Origin: Rahnella sp. AA
GTDB lineage: Bacteria; Pseudomonadota; Gammaproteobacteria; Enterobacterales; Enterobacteriaceae
NCBI RefSeq assembly: GCF_002834385.1
Contig: NZ_PITQ01000002.1
Coordinates: 1-64,000 of the forward strand
Direction of reading: 5' to 3'
Length of the DNA: 64,000 nucleotides
Shown here: piece after piece, positions 34,383 through 43,675 of the stretch
How positions within the stretch are numbered: position 1 is the first letter of the stretch
How the letters are laid out: every line of letters begins with the position of its first letter
The notes under the pieces: generated by a model
What the model saw: only the letters and a program-made list of their open reading frames with translations
The model's database searches: none
Told to the model about the DNA's origin: nothing
Translations under genes and position numbers: made by a program

Positions 34383-36446
34383 TTATCGGGAGACTTTACG
34401 CGTCAGTATCTGACAGCCGAATGCCGGTAACGTTAATTTATGCGGTAATATTCCACCGTGAACCATATCCTGATAATCACCCGGCAAAATCACCGTCTGG
34501 CTGTCGGCGGCATAGTTTTGCAGGAAGATAAACTCACTTTCCCCGTCAGTACGGCGCGCAGCCGTAATCCCCTGCGGCAGTGACGTTTCAATGGCCCGTG
34601 GCAGATGCATCTCTTTCGCCAGTGCGGTATAGAAATCTGCATGGAATTGCTGATCGTTGCGTGACGCCAGATAATAAGCCATCCCTTTACCGAACAGATT
34701 GACGGTTGCGGCCGGGGTTCCAGCGTAAAAATCATCGCCGTAGGTTGCCAGTGCCGCCGCACCTTCCAGATGGATCACCTCACATAAATCAGAGACCTGA
34801 TACGGGCCATTTAGCCCCAGCGCATTGCCCTCAATGCCGCAGACGCTGTTGTGCTGTTCATCGGTCAGGCTGTCGATTTCCTCAGCCCAGATGCCGAGCA
34901 CGGGCCGCAGTGGCCCGGGGAATCCGTTGAGGAAGCACAGATCGGTTTCGTTGACGATACCGCTCCAGTAGGTCGCTACAAAACGCCCGCCCGCCTGAAC
35001 AAAAGCGGTTATCCGCTCGCCAACACCCGCGCGAACCATATACAACATGGGTGCAATCACCAGGTCATAACCGTCTAAATCGCAGTCGGCGTTAATGACA
35101 TCTACCGCAATACCCTGCGCCCAGAGTGCACGGTAATGGCTGGCGACCGTATTTTCATAGTGCAACCCTGCGTTGCGTGGGCCGAGGGAATCATCCATTG
35201 CCCAGCGGCTTTCCCAGTCGAAAATGATGGCCACTTTGGCCTCGACGCGGCTGCCCGCCACCGGTGCGAGTGAAGATAAAATAGCCCCAAGTTCCGTCAC
35301 TTCACGCCCGACGCGGGTATCGATGTGGCCGACGTGGTCGACCACGGCACCGTGGAATTTCTCAGAAGAACCGCGGCTCTTGCGCCACTGGAAATACTGT
35401 ACGGAGTCCGCGCCGTGCGCGACGGCCTGTATAGAGGACAAAATATGCATGCCCGGTTTTTTCAGCTTGCTGGTCGGCTGCCAGTTGGTAAAGCTCGGCG
35501 TCGACTCCATCAGCACAAACGGCTGGCCATGTTTAAGCGTGCGCATCAGGTCATGGTACATCGCGGTATACGCCGCCAGCCCGATATCGTCCTCACGGTT
35601 ATGCCACATCGGGTAGCTGTCCCAGGAAATGAAATCCAGAACGCTGGCAAGCTTCCAGTAATCGTAATCGTAGAAATATTCCATGAAATTCGTGGTGGCC
35701 GGTAACGCCGGATTTTCCGCCTTCAGTGGCCGGATTTCGTCGTGGCAAAAACGCGTCACCTGATCGGTGTTAAAACGACGCCAGTCGAGATTCAAACCAT
35801 GAACACCGCTTTCGCCCTGCGGTGACGGCGATTCGATTTGCGACCAGTCGGTGTAAGTATGGCTCCAGAAGGTACTCCACCAGGCCGCATTCAGTGCATC
35901 AAGCGTGACATAACGCGCTTTGAGCCAATCGCGAAAGTGTCCCTGACAAATATCGCAATGGCATTCGCCGCCATATTCATTGGAAATGTGCCAGCCGATC
36001 ACTGCGGGATGATGCGCATAACGCTTCGCCAGCGCCGAGTTCATCAGCTGAACTTTTTCGCGATACACCGGTGAACTCATGCAGTGGTTGTGCCGTCCGC
36101 CATGTAACGCTTTCACGCGGTCACGGCCAACGCGCAATACTTCAGGGTATTTTTGCGACATCCACGCCGGACGCGCACCGCTTGGCGTCGCGAGAAATGC
36201 CGAAATACCGTTTTCATGCAAACGATCGAGCACCTGATCCAGCCAGCCAAAGGTGTAGCGTCCTTCTTCGGGTTCCAGCGCCGACCAGCTGAAAATTCCG
36301 ACAGACATGACATTACAGCGAGCCTCTTTCATCATTTCGACATCGCGAATCAGTACATCGGGGCTTTCCAGCCACTGTTCCGGGTTGTAATCCGCACCAT
36401 GAAGCAGGCCGGAAATCTTAGTGCTCAGAAGAGGAAATTTCGTCAT
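34383..36446 (-). CDS. ganB: GH42 beta-galactosidase
   Basis: The 687-residue cytoplasmic enzyme (no signal peptide) begins ISGLLHGADYNPEQWLE and has the GH42 acid/base Glu in IGWHISNEYGGECHCDIC (about residue 157, with nearby Cys that bind zinc in some members) and the nucleophile Glu in FVLMESTPSFTNWQP (about 315). The three GH42 domains (TIM barrel, trimerisation, beta) fit the length. It should hydrolyse imported beta-1,4-galacto-oligosaccharides to galactose. The name follows Dickeya ganB; the Bacillus equivalent is called ganA. Last gene of the operon, 60 bp after the GH53 gene. Confidence 0.95.
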   Translation of the reverse strand: MTKFPLLSTKISGLLHGADYNPEQWLESPDVLIRDVEMMKEARCNVMSVGIFSWSALEPEEGRYTFGWLDQVLDRLHENGISAFLATPSGARPAWMSQKYPEVLRVGRDRVKALHGGRHNHCMSSPVYREKVQLMNSALAKRYAHHPAVIGWHISNEYGGECHCDICQGHFRDWLKARYVTLDALNAAWWSTFWSHTYTDWSQIESPSPQGESGVHGLNLDWRRFNTDQVTRFCHDEIRPLKAENPALPATTNFMEYFYDYDYWKLASVLDFISWDSYPMWHNREDDIGLAAYTAMYHDLMRTLKHGQPFVLMESTPSFTNWQPTSKLKKPGMHILSSIQAVAHGADSVQYFQWRKSRGSSEKFHGAVVDHVGHIDTRVGREVTELGAILSSLAPVAGSRVEAKVAIIFDWESRWAMDDSLGPRNAGLHYENTVASHYRALWAQGIAVDVINADCDLDGYDLVIAPMLYMVRAGVGERITAFVQAGGRFVATYWSGIVNETDLCFLNGFPGPLRPVLGIWAEEIDSLTDEQHNSVCGIEGNALGLNGPYQVSDLCEVIHLEGAAALATYGDDFYAGTPAATVNLFGKGMAYYLASRNDQQFHADFYTALAKEMHLPRAIETSLPQGITAARRTDGESEFIFLQNYAADSQTVILPGDYQDMVHGGILPHKLTLPAFGCQILTRKVSR

Positions 36447-36506
36447 GCTGGGTCCTTACGAACTTTAAGAAATAAACGCCCCGGCCAGTCAGCCGGGGAA
36501 AAGGGA

Positions 36507-37718
36507 TCAGTTGAAGACTTTGATGGAAGGCAGCACCTGGCCGTCGCAGCTAAACAGCGCCTGATTTTCGCGGGCATTGCCCTCTTTCCAGTGGTCGTTG
36601 ATATAGGTCATGCCGGCCGGTGTCGCCCAGCCGGCCCCCTGAACCGGTATCCAGGTAGGTTCCCAATAGAAAAGGCCCTTGCCACGATGGTCGGGCACGG
36701 CCACCAGGCTTTTGATCATGTCGCTGAGGAAATCGGCCTGCCCCTGCACGGTGCCCGGATAGCCACCGTCTTTGGCTTCTTTGGCGGTGAAGCTGTTTTC
36801 AGCGGCGTCGCAGTTTTCCAGGGTGTAGCCGTAGGCCACTTCCACCACAATGACATCCTTGTTGTAGCGTTTACTGATGTCGTCCATGTTGGCCTGCAAT
36901 GCGGAGATCGGGCCATTCCAGTAGGTGTAGAATGACAGGCCGATGACGTCATAAGGCACCTTGCGATGATTGATCTCATCGAACCACCAGCGGAAGGTGT
37001 CGTTCTTGGTGCCTTCGGCAAGGTGCAACATGATTTTGATGTCTGACGGATTTTTTTCATCTGCGCGGACACCGGATATTGCCGCATTCAGTAACCCGGC
37101 CAGACGGTCAAACTCCCCTCCACCTGCGCCCCAGCTTTTGCCTTCCGGCCACAAGATACCGCTGTTCATTTCATTACCGACCTGCACCATATCCGGCACG
37201 GTGCCCTGTTTGCGGAACTGCGCAATCACTTCGCGGCTGTAATCATGAATGGCGGTTTTCAGCTGCGGATAATCCATTTTTTCCCAGGCTTTCGGCTTGA
37301 ACTGTTTGCCCGGGTCGGTCCAGAAATCGCTGTAATGGAAATCGAGCAGGATTTTGAAACCCTGCGCTTTGGCACGCTTCGCCAGTTCCAGTGTGGTCGC
37401 GAGGTCGTTATTGCCGCCGCCGTAAGGGTGCCCCTGCGCATCTTTCGGATCGACCCATAAGCGCAGACGGATATAGTTGAAACCGTTTTGCCTGAGGATC
37501 ACCATCGCATCGGTTTGCTTGTGGTTCTGGTCGTAAAATTTGCCGCCGTGTTTTTCCACTTCAGCCAGCGTGGAGATATCCGCGCCCTTGATGAAATCTG
37601 CCGGTACGCTGGCGACTTTTTTTATCACCACATCCGCCGCAACGCAGGAGAAGGACATCGCCAGCAGTACGCAGGCCATTGCGCTTTTATTGAAAATCTT
37701 CTGTGAAAAGAGAGTCAT
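36507..37718 (-). CDS. ganA: periplasmic GH53 endo-beta-1,4-galactanase
   Basis: The 403-residue precursor has a signal peptide (MACVLLAMSFSCVAA, cleavage near residue 28), then FIKGADISTLAEVEKHGGKF and a TIM barrel. The catalytic acid/base is in DMVQVGNEMNSGILWPEG (about residue 182) and the nucleophile in VIVVEVAYGYTLE (about 290). It cleaves beta-1,4-galactan from pectin side chains in the periplasm to oligosaccharides for GanE. The name follows Dickeya ganA; Bacillus calls this enzyme GanB. It starts 4 bp after the ganG stop. Confidence 0.94.
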   Translation of the reverse strand: MTLFSQKIFNKSAMACVLLAMSFSCVAADVVIKKVASVPADFIKGADISTLAEVEKHGGKFYDQNHKQTDAMVILRQNGFNYIRLRLWVDPKDAQGHPYGGGNNDLATTLELAKRAKAQGFKILLDFHYSDFWTDPGKQFKPKAWEKMDYPQLKTAIHDYSREVIAQFRKQGTVPDMVQVGNEMNSGILWPEGKSWGAGGGEFDRLAGLLNAAISGVRADEKNPSDIKIMLHLAEGTKNDTFRWWFDEINHRKVPYDVIGLSFYTYWNGPISALQANMDDISKRYNKDVIVVEVAYGYTLENCDAAENSFTAKEAKDGGYPGTVQGQADFLSDMIKSLVAVPDHRGKGLFYWEPTWIPVQGAGWATPAGMTYINDHWKEGNARENQALFSCDGQVLPSIKVFN

Positions 37719-37722
37719 AGAA

Positions 37723-38577
37723 TTATCCTTTAGTACTGCCGGCGGTGAGGCCGGAGACGAAGTATTTTTGTAAGGCGAGATAGAAAATGGCGACCGGCAC
37801 GGCGATCAGCACCGCGCCTGCGGCATACATCGTGTAATTCGCCCCCATTTTTTGCGCGACCAGGTTGTAGAGGCCAATCGGCAATGTGTATTTATCCGGC
37901 GTACGCAAAATGGTGCTGGAGAGAATGAAATCCCCCAGCGGCCCGGTGAAGGAGAACAGCGCAATCACCGCCAGAATCGGCTTTGACAGGGGCATGATGA
38001 TTTCGATGAAAATGCGGAAATTCCCCGCGCCGTCCATGCGCGCCGATTCATCCAGATCTTTCGGGATCGCATCCAGATAACCTTTCATCAGATAGGTGTT
38101 CATCGGGATCATGCCGCCGACGTAAATCAGCACCAGCGCCAGATGGCTGTTAATCAGGCCGAGTAACTGTGCCAGCACAAAAATGGCGATCAGCGCGGAA
38201 AACTGCGGGATCATCTGCAACAGCAGGAACAGCATCAGCCCGTCTTTACGGCCTTTAAAACGAAAGCGCGAGAAGGAATAAGCGGTGAAACTGACGCAAA
38301 TCAGCGTCAGCACCATGGTCAGGAAACTGATTTTCATCGAGTTCCAGTACCAGCCCACGTAATTTACTTCGCCGTTAAACAGATCCTTGTAATGCTGGAA
38401 CGAAACGTTTTCCGGAATAATCGACGTACTGAGCAGGCTGTTACCGGCATTCAGAGAGGCACCGACGGTCCAGATCAGCGGATAAATAATAATGACTGCG
38501 ACAATCAGCAACAGGAAATAACTCAGCGCCAGGCGGATAAACCGGTTTCTTTTAATACTGCTGTTCTTACTCATCAC
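37723..38577 (-). CDS. ganG: galacto-oligosaccharide ABC transporter permease GanG (MalG-like)
   Basis: The 284-residue protein has six predicted helices and the EAA loop of sugar permeases, KDLDESARMDGAGNFRIFIE, followed by IIMPLSKPILAVIALFSF. It resembles MalG and ends in the FVSGLTAGSTKG type C-terminus seen in MalG-like proteins. It pairs with GanF as the transmembrane heterodimer. Spacing to ganF is 11 bp and to ganA 4 bp, so the genes are tightly co-transcribed. Confidence 0.93.
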   Translation of the reverse strand: MMSKNSSIKRNRFIRLALSYFLLLIVAVIIIYPLIWTVGASLNAGNSLLSTSIIPENVSFQHYKDLFNGEVNYVGWYWNSMKISFLTMVLTLICVSFTAYSFSRFRFKGRKDGLMLFLLLQMIPQFSALIAIFVLAQLLGLINSHLALVLIYVGGMIPMNTYLMKGYLDAIPKDLDESARMDGAGNFRIFIEIIMPLSKPILAVIALFSFTGPLGDFILSSTILRTPDKYTLPIGLYNLVAQKMGANYTMYAAGAVLIAVPVAIFYLALQKYFVSGLTAGSTKG

Positions 38578-38588
38578 CTTTCTCCCGG

Positions 38589-39896
38589 TTACGCCATATC
38601 ATCTTGTTTAAATGAATTGGTTGAGCGGAATTGCCATAACGCAATACCGACAACAAATATCGACAGCAATATCGTAATGGTTGCGGCAATCGCATATTGC
38701 GAGGAAGACATGGTGAGTTTATAAATCCACGACACCAGAATATCCGTTCCGCCCGCATTAGAACCCGCCACCGCCGGGCCACCATTATTAAACAGATAGA
38801 TAATATTGAAGTTATTAAAGTTGAAGGTGTATTGCGTGATAATAATCGGCGCAATGGAATACAACACCAGCGGCAGCGTGATGGTTTTTAATTTCTTCCA
38901 GGTGCTGGCACCGTCCATTGTCGCGGCTTCATATAAATCATTCGGGATCGCCTGCAATACGCCGGTGGTCATCGCGAAAACAAACGGGAAACCGAGCCAG
39001 GTTTGCATCATGATTAACGCAGTTTTGGTCCAGAACGGGTCGGTCAGCCAGGCTTTAGGTTCGATGCCCAGTGCGGCCAGAATACCGTTATTAATCACAC
39101 CAAAAGAGTCGTTGAACATTCCGGCGAAAACCAGAATAGTCACAAACCCCGGGACCGCCCACGGCAGGATCAGAATGGTGCGGATCAGCGCTTTAAAACG
39201 CAGATCTTTCTGGTTCACCAGAATCGCCAGCATCACCCCCACCGTACATTGCAGCGTGGTCGCCAGCACCGTCCAGACGACGGTCCATTGCAATACGTCG
39301 AGCAGCGTTGAGCGCCAGATATTGAGCGTGAAAATATTAATAAAGTTTTTGAACCCCACCCAGTCAACTAATTTAGCCGGCGGCGTGTGATACAAATTGT
39401 AATTAGTAAAAGCAATGGAGAAACCGAATATAATCGGGAAGACAACAACAAACACCAGCAAAATAACGCCTGGCGTGATCATCAGATAAGGAAAACCTTC
39501 GCGTAACAACAGATGATATTGCTTTCTTACGCCAGGTAATTCCAACCCCTGATCGCGACGTTTACCATTCCCCCAGGCATCACGCAGGCTCCAGTAATAA
39601 AAACCGACGCCAAACGCACCAATCAGGACGCTGATAATCCCTTTGGCAAGTAAGAATATCGAGTTATCACGCGGGACTTCTTCACCGAGCGTATATAGAC
39701 CCCATAATCCCTGTCGCAGGAAATCATAGAAAACACCGGCAAAACAAATAAGAATGATAAAAAACAGTATTCCCTTGGCCCATTGCCGGTTATAGAACTG
39801 ACCAAAACCGGGGATCAGCGCCAGAACCAGCGCGGCCTGCGCATGGTGGCTGGCTGAGGCGGGCACCTGGTTTTCCTCATGAAGACGCATAGACAC
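38589..39896 (-). CDS. ganF: galacto-oligosaccharide ABC transporter permease GanF (MalF-like)
   Basis: The 435-residue protein has two N-terminal helices (ALVLALIPGFGQFYNRQWAK; KGIISVLIGAFGVGFYYWSL) before the permease core, which contains the EAA loop NDLYEAATMDGASTWKKLKT and ITLPLVLYSIAPIIITQY. This is the MalF/GanP layout. It starts 72 bp after ganE. Confidence 0.93.
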   Translation of the reverse strand: MSMRLHEENQVPASASHHAQAALVLALIPGFGQFYNRQWAKGILFFIILICFAGVFYDFLRQGLWGLYTLGEEVPRDNSIFLLAKGIISVLIGAFGVGFYYWSLRDAWGNGKRRDQGLELPGVRKQYHLLLREGFPYLMITPGVILLVFVVVFPIIFGFSIAFTNYNLYHTPPAKLVDWVGFKNFINIFTLNIWRSTLLDVLQWTVVWTVLATTLQCTVGVMLAILVNQKDLRFKALIRTILILPWAVPGFVTILVFAGMFNDSFGVINNGILAALGIEPKAWLTDPFWTKTALIMMQTWLGFPFVFAMTTGVLQAIPNDLYEAATMDGASTWKKLKTITLPLVLYSIAPIIITQYTFNFNNFNIIYLFNNGGPAVAGSNAGGTDILVSWIYKLTMSSSQYAIAATITILLSIFVVGIALWQFRSTNSFKQDDMA

Positions 39897-39968
39897 AAAG
39901 ATGTTCCTTTCACTGTTGAGGGAGTGAAATCACTCCCTCCTGTCAGACATACAAGGCGTTTAACCGGG

Positions 39969-41195
39969 TTACTGGTTGCTGGCCTTTGCGGCTTCGATCT
40001 GCATCTGGATGTTTTTCACCGCATCGTTCAGCGCCGCATCAACCGGTTGTTTGCCGGTGACACCCAGTTGGATCCCGTTGTTTGCCGGCCCCCAGACTTC
40101 CTGCATTTCCGGCACGCCCGGCATTGCAGTGGCGTGTGTGGACTGCTCAGCGACCGCATTGGCTTTCTCATCATTTTTAATCATCGGATCATTGACCAGG
40201 ACAGTCAGCGCCGGAATTTCCTTGGTCACTTCGTATCGCACCTTGGCGTATTTCGGCTGGTTGATGAAGGTGATGAATTTCTCCGCCAGCGGTTTTTGCT
40301 TGCTGTACGTGGATACCGCGTAACCTTTCACGCCCAGGAATGAGCTCATCGGTTTACCGTTCGGCAGCAGCGGAAGCGCTTTCACGCCATAGTGGATACC
40401 GGCGGCTTCATAGGGCTGGAATGCCCACGGCCCCGTGATCACTGCGGCCGCTTTCTTTTCAGTAAACAATGAGTCGATGGCATTCAGGCCGTTATCCCCG
40501 ACGATCCCTGCCGGGAATAACCCTTCGGCATAGAATTTTTTCAGGTAGGTGATGGCTTCGATGCTGCCCGGTTTGTTCAGGCCGATGTCCTCAACGTTGA
40601 TCTCGCCTTTGGCGTTTTTACCGAAAATGTAGCCGCCCATGGAAGACATCACGCCGTAGGCGTAATACACCTCGTCAAACTTGGCGAGCAGGCCGTATTT
40701 GCCTTTCGCCCTTTCCGCTTTCGAGAAGGTGTAATACTCGTCAAGCGTGGCCGGTGCCTGCGGCAACAGATCCTTGTTGTAAATCAGTACCAGCGTTTCC
40801 ACGGCTTTCGGCACGGCATACACCTGGCCTTTCAGCTGAAAGGCGTTGATTGCCGATGGCGTAAAACTGTCGGCAAAGGCCTTGTCGAGATGTATCGGTG
40901 CCAGCAACCCCTGAACCACCGCAGTCCCTAGCTGGTCATTGGGGATAACGACAACGTCAGGACCAATCCCCGCCGGGCCATCCAGACGCAATTTCTCCGT
41001 TTGTTGTGCATAAGGCGTTTCCTGCACAACGACTTTAACGTTGTTCTCTTTTTCAAAGTCTTTCACCGCATCGGAAATACCTGAAGATTTCTTAATATCT
41101 TCCCAGATAAGTAGCTGCCCCTCAGCGGCCCGTACAGCCTGGCTGCTCAGACTTAATGACATCAGTACCAAGGCAGTAAGGTGTGTAATTTTCAT
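39969..41195 (-). CDS. ganE: galacto-oligosaccharide-binding protein GanE (MalE-like)
   Basis: The 408-residue precursor has a signal peptide (LTALVLMSLSLSSQAVRA, cleavage near AEGQL) and the MalE-like fold: LLIWEDIKKSSGISDAVKDF, ETPYAQQTEKLRLDGPAGIG, GPDVVVIPNDQLG, and KKAAAVITGPWAFQPYEAAG. It binds galacto-oligosaccharides in the periplasm and delivers them to GanFG-C. It is the first gene of ganEFGAB and is divergent from ganC. Confidence 0.93.
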   Translation of the reverse strand: MKITHLTALVLMSLSLSSQAVRAAEGQLLIWEDIKKSSGISDAVKDFEKENNVKVVVQETPYAQQTEKLRLDGPAGIGPDVVVIPNDQLGTAVVQGLLAPIHLDKAFADSFTPSAINAFQLKGQVYAVPKAVETLVLIYNKDLLPQAPATLDEYYTFSKAERAKGKYGLLAKFDEVYYAYGVMSSMGGYIFGKNAKGEINVEDIGLNKPGSIEAITYLKKFYAEGLFPAGIVGDNGLNAIDSLFTEKKAAAVITGPWAFQPYEAAGIHYGVKALPLLPNGKPMSSFLGVKGYAVSTYSKQKPLAEKFITFINQPKYAKVRYEVTKEIPALTVLVNDPMIKNDEKANAVAEQSTHATAMPGVPEMQEVWGPANNGIQLGVTGKQPVDAALNDAVKNIQMQIEAAKASNQ

Positions 41196-41471
41196 TGTTG
41201 CTCCTGGATGTGAAGGTATAACATTTTTGTAGGATACTTAACGACAACCAACCATCAATCCATATTAAAAACCCTTTAAAAGCTGATTTAGTGATGATTA
41301 ATGTCGCCATAAAAACTATGTTATACGTTAAACTTACAAGCCATAAATCACTACAAAAAGATGCGCATTGTGTGATCTTCTCTCCAAAATTCGAACCCGC
41401 CCGTGCAAACGCTTACACAAGGTGGTTATAGTCCGAAATATCAGCTGTATGAATCGTTAATGAGGTCAAAC
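41196..41471. promoter_or_regulatory. ganE-ganC divergent promoter region with GanR-like sites
   Basis: The region has GTTATACGTTAA at 41319-41330, shared exactly with the ganL upstream region, and an inverted partial copy GGTATAACATTT at 41215-41226 close to ganE. Two sites on either side of about 100 bp would suit repression loops by a LacI-family tetramer. Translation of ganC from the upstream frame (41403) is unlikely. Confidence 0.5.
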
Positions 41472-42575
41472 ATGTCCAGCATCAGGCTTAAAAATGTGGT
41501 GAAGCGTTTTGATAAAACAGTGACGTTGCATGGCATCAATATTGATATTGAAGATGGTGAATTCACGGTTTTCGTCGGGCCATCTGGCTGCGGTAAATCA
41601 ACCTTGCTGCGCATGATTGCCGGGCTGGAAGATATTACGGAAGGTGATGTGTATATCGGCGAGCAGCGGGTCAATGACGTTGATCCTTCCCGCCGCGGCG
41701 TAGCGATGGTGTTCCAGTCTTATGCGCTGTACCCGCATATGACGATTGCCGAGAACATGGGTTACGGCCTGAAAGTGAACGGCGTGCCGAAAGACGAAAT
41801 TCGCCATCAGGTGGAAATGGTCGCCAAAACTTTGCAGCTTTCCCACCTGCTGGACAGAAAGCCTAAACAGCTCTCCGGCGGCCAGCGCCAGCGCACCGCC
41901 ATTGGCCGCGCGATTGTGCGTAATCCGCAGGTCTTTATGTTCGATGAACCCCTTTCCAATCTGGATGCCGAGCTGCGCGTCGATATGCGCCTGCATATTT
42001 CCAAGCTGCATCAGGAACTGAAAACCACCATGGTTTACGTGACGCACGACCAGACCGAAGCCATGACGCTGGCCGATAAAATCGTGGTGATGAACTACGG
42101 CAAAGTCGAGCAAATGGGCGCGCCGATGGATTTGTACTACAACCCGGTAAATCAGTTTGTGGCCGGTTTTATCGGTTCGCCGAAAATGAATTTCCTGCCT
42201 GCCGAAGTGCTGCGCTGGCAGCCGGATCAGATTGAAGTCCGCCTGACGCCGGAGAAAACCTTAACGCTGGCGCTGAGTACCTCTGAGCTGGCGACGGGCG
42301 ACAAGGTGACGCTGGGCATTCGCCCGGAGCATCTGCTTTCCCATGAAACCGAAAATCAGCTGGAATTTAACTGCGAGGTGGTTGAACGTCTGGGCAACAG
42401 CACCTATCTGTTCGGTCAGTGTTACGGCACCGACGGGTTCAAAATGCTGCTGCCGGGCGATATGGCCTTTAATCCGTACCAGAGCCTGACGACCTGGTTT
42501 GACGCAAAACGCTGCATGGTCTTTAGTGAAGATGGCCTGCGCATCAGTGCGCCAAGCCTTTCTCACCTGCATTAA
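41472..42575 (+). CDS. ganC: sugar ABC transporter ATPase GanC (MalK/UgpC-like)
   Basis: From the Met at 41472 (GAGG 7 nt upstream) the product is 367 residues. It has Walker A VFVGPSGCGKSTLLRMIAGL, signature KQLSGGQRQRTAIGRAIVRN, Walker B VFMFDEPLSNLDAELRVDMR, the switch His in YVTHDQTEAMTLADKI, and a C-terminal TOBE/MalK regulatory domain (VTLGIRPEHLL). It powers GanEFG import. It is transcribed alone, divergent from ganE, and followed by a possible terminator at 42591-42608. Confidence 0.93.
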   Translation: MSSIRLKNVVKRFDKTVTLHGINIDIEDGEFTVFVGPSGCGKSTLLRMIAGLEDITEGDVYIGEQRVNDVDPSRRGVAMVFQSYALYPHMTIAENMGYGLKVNGVPKDEIRHQVEMVAKTLQLSHLLDRKPKQLSGGQRQRTAIGRAIVRNPQVFMFDEPLSNLDAELRVDMRLHISKLHQELKTTMVYVTHDQTEAMTLADKIVVMNYGKVEQMGAPMDLYYNPVNQFVAGFIGSPKMNFLPAEVLRWQPDQIEVRLTPEKTLTLALSTSELATGDKVTLGIRPEHLLSHETENQLEFNCEVVERLGNSTYLFGQCYGTDGFKMLLPGDMAFNPYQSLTTWFDAKRCMVFSEDGLRISAPSLSHLH

Positions 42576-42590
42576 AGCCGTTATCAATAA

Positions 42591-42608
42591 CCGCCCCTCG
42601 CCGGGCGG
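42591..42608 (+). terminator. possible ganC terminator hairpin
   Basis: CCGCCC (42591-42596) pairs with GGGCGG (42603-42608) across CTCGCC. Only ATATTT follows, so it is weak. Confidence 0.4.
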
Positions 42609-42715
42609 ATATTTCTGCTAAGACTCTGTTGCAAAAGAACCGGCAGCCCCGCTTCACCTCTGCGTAAATTCAGTGCTATACCTCTTTATCTCTTATTCAC
42701 AGATAAGGAAGTTCC

Positions 42716-43675
42716 ATGCCCTTGCAATGCCTGATCCTGGATGATTACCAAAACGTCGCACTGTCGCTGGCTGACTGGCAGGCGCTTGCGCCGCAGGTGG
42801 AGTGCCATGCGCTGACGGAGCATATCGGTGATGAAGACTCGCTTGCCGCACAATTACGGGATGCCGACATTGTGGTGATCATGCGCGAGCGCACGCCCTT
42901 CACGGCATCATTGTTTGCCCGCCTGCCAAAACTCAAACTGCTGATCACCTCCGGGATGCGCAATGCGTCGGTCGATCTGCCCGCCGCTCATCAAAATGGC
43001 GTGACGGTTTGCGGCACTGGCAGCGGCCAGGCCGCACCGGTCGAGCTGACCTGGGCGCTGATCCTCGGGCTGGCTCGGCATCTGGTGACAGAAAATAACG
43101 CGCTGCGCCAGAACGGGCCGTGGCAAAGCACCGTCGGCACCGGCCTGAGCGGTAAACGTCTCGGCCTGCTGGGGTTGGGTAAAATCGGGCAGAAAGTGGC
43201 GCTGGTTGCGCAGGCATTCGGGATGGACGTCAGTGCCTGGAGCCAGAACCTGACCGCAGAACGCGCCGCTGAGCATGGCGTGCATCTGGCAGCATCGAAA
43301 GAAGAGCTGCTGAAAACCAGCGACGTGGTGTCAGTGCATCTGGTGCTGAGCGAGCGCACGCGCGGGCTGCTCGGCGCACCGGAGCTGGCGCTGATGAAGC
43401 CCGACGCGCTGCTGATCAATACCTCTCGCGCCGCGATTGTCGATCAGAGCGCCCTGCTGGACGCCCTGCAAACCGGGCGGATTGCCGGTGCCGGGCTGGA
43501 CGTTTTCGAAACAGAACCGCTGCCGCCCGCGGATCCTTTCAGAACGCTGCCCAACGTGCTGGCGACGCCGCATCTGGGCTACGTTTCTGACGGCAACTAT
43601 CAGGTTTACTTCCGGGAGGCCGTCGAAGATATTCAGGCGTTTCTCGCCGGGAGCCCGGTGCGGACGCTGAACTAA
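42716..43675 (+). CDS. D-2-hydroxyacid dehydrogenase family protein
   Basis: The 319-residue protein has the NAD-binding motif LGLLGLGKIGQKVALVAQAF near residues 148-167 and the catalytic triad of the family: Arg in INTSRAAIVDQSALL (about 235), Glu in GLDVFETEPLPPADP (about 263) and His in ATPHLGYVSDGNY (about 285). It reduces a 2-oxoacid or oxidises a D-2-hydroxyacid; the substrate cannot be assigned. A TAAGGAAG ribosome site precedes the ATG. It converges on the TonB-like gene with a 4-bp overlap, so it is probably not part of the siderophore operon. Confidence 0.88.
   Translation: MPLQCLILDDYQNVALSLADWQALAPQVECHALTEHIGDEDSLAAQLRDADIVVIMRERTPFTASLFARLPKLKLLITSGMRNASVDLPAAHQNGVTVCGTGSGQAAPVELTWALILGLARHLVTENNALRQNGPWQSTVGTGLSGKRLGLLGLGKIGQKVALVAQAFGMDVSAWSQNLTAERAAEHGVHLAASKEELLKTSDVVSVHLVLSERTRGLLGAPELALMKPDALLINTSRAAIVDQSALLDALQTGRIAGAGLDVFETEPLPPADPFRTLPNVLATPHLGYVSDGNYQVYFREAVEDIQAFLAGSPVRTLN

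Noticed and set aside
36153..36935. 260-aa plus-strand ORF opposite the GH42/GH53 genes
   Set aside because: It crosses the boundary of two sense genes and has no domain.
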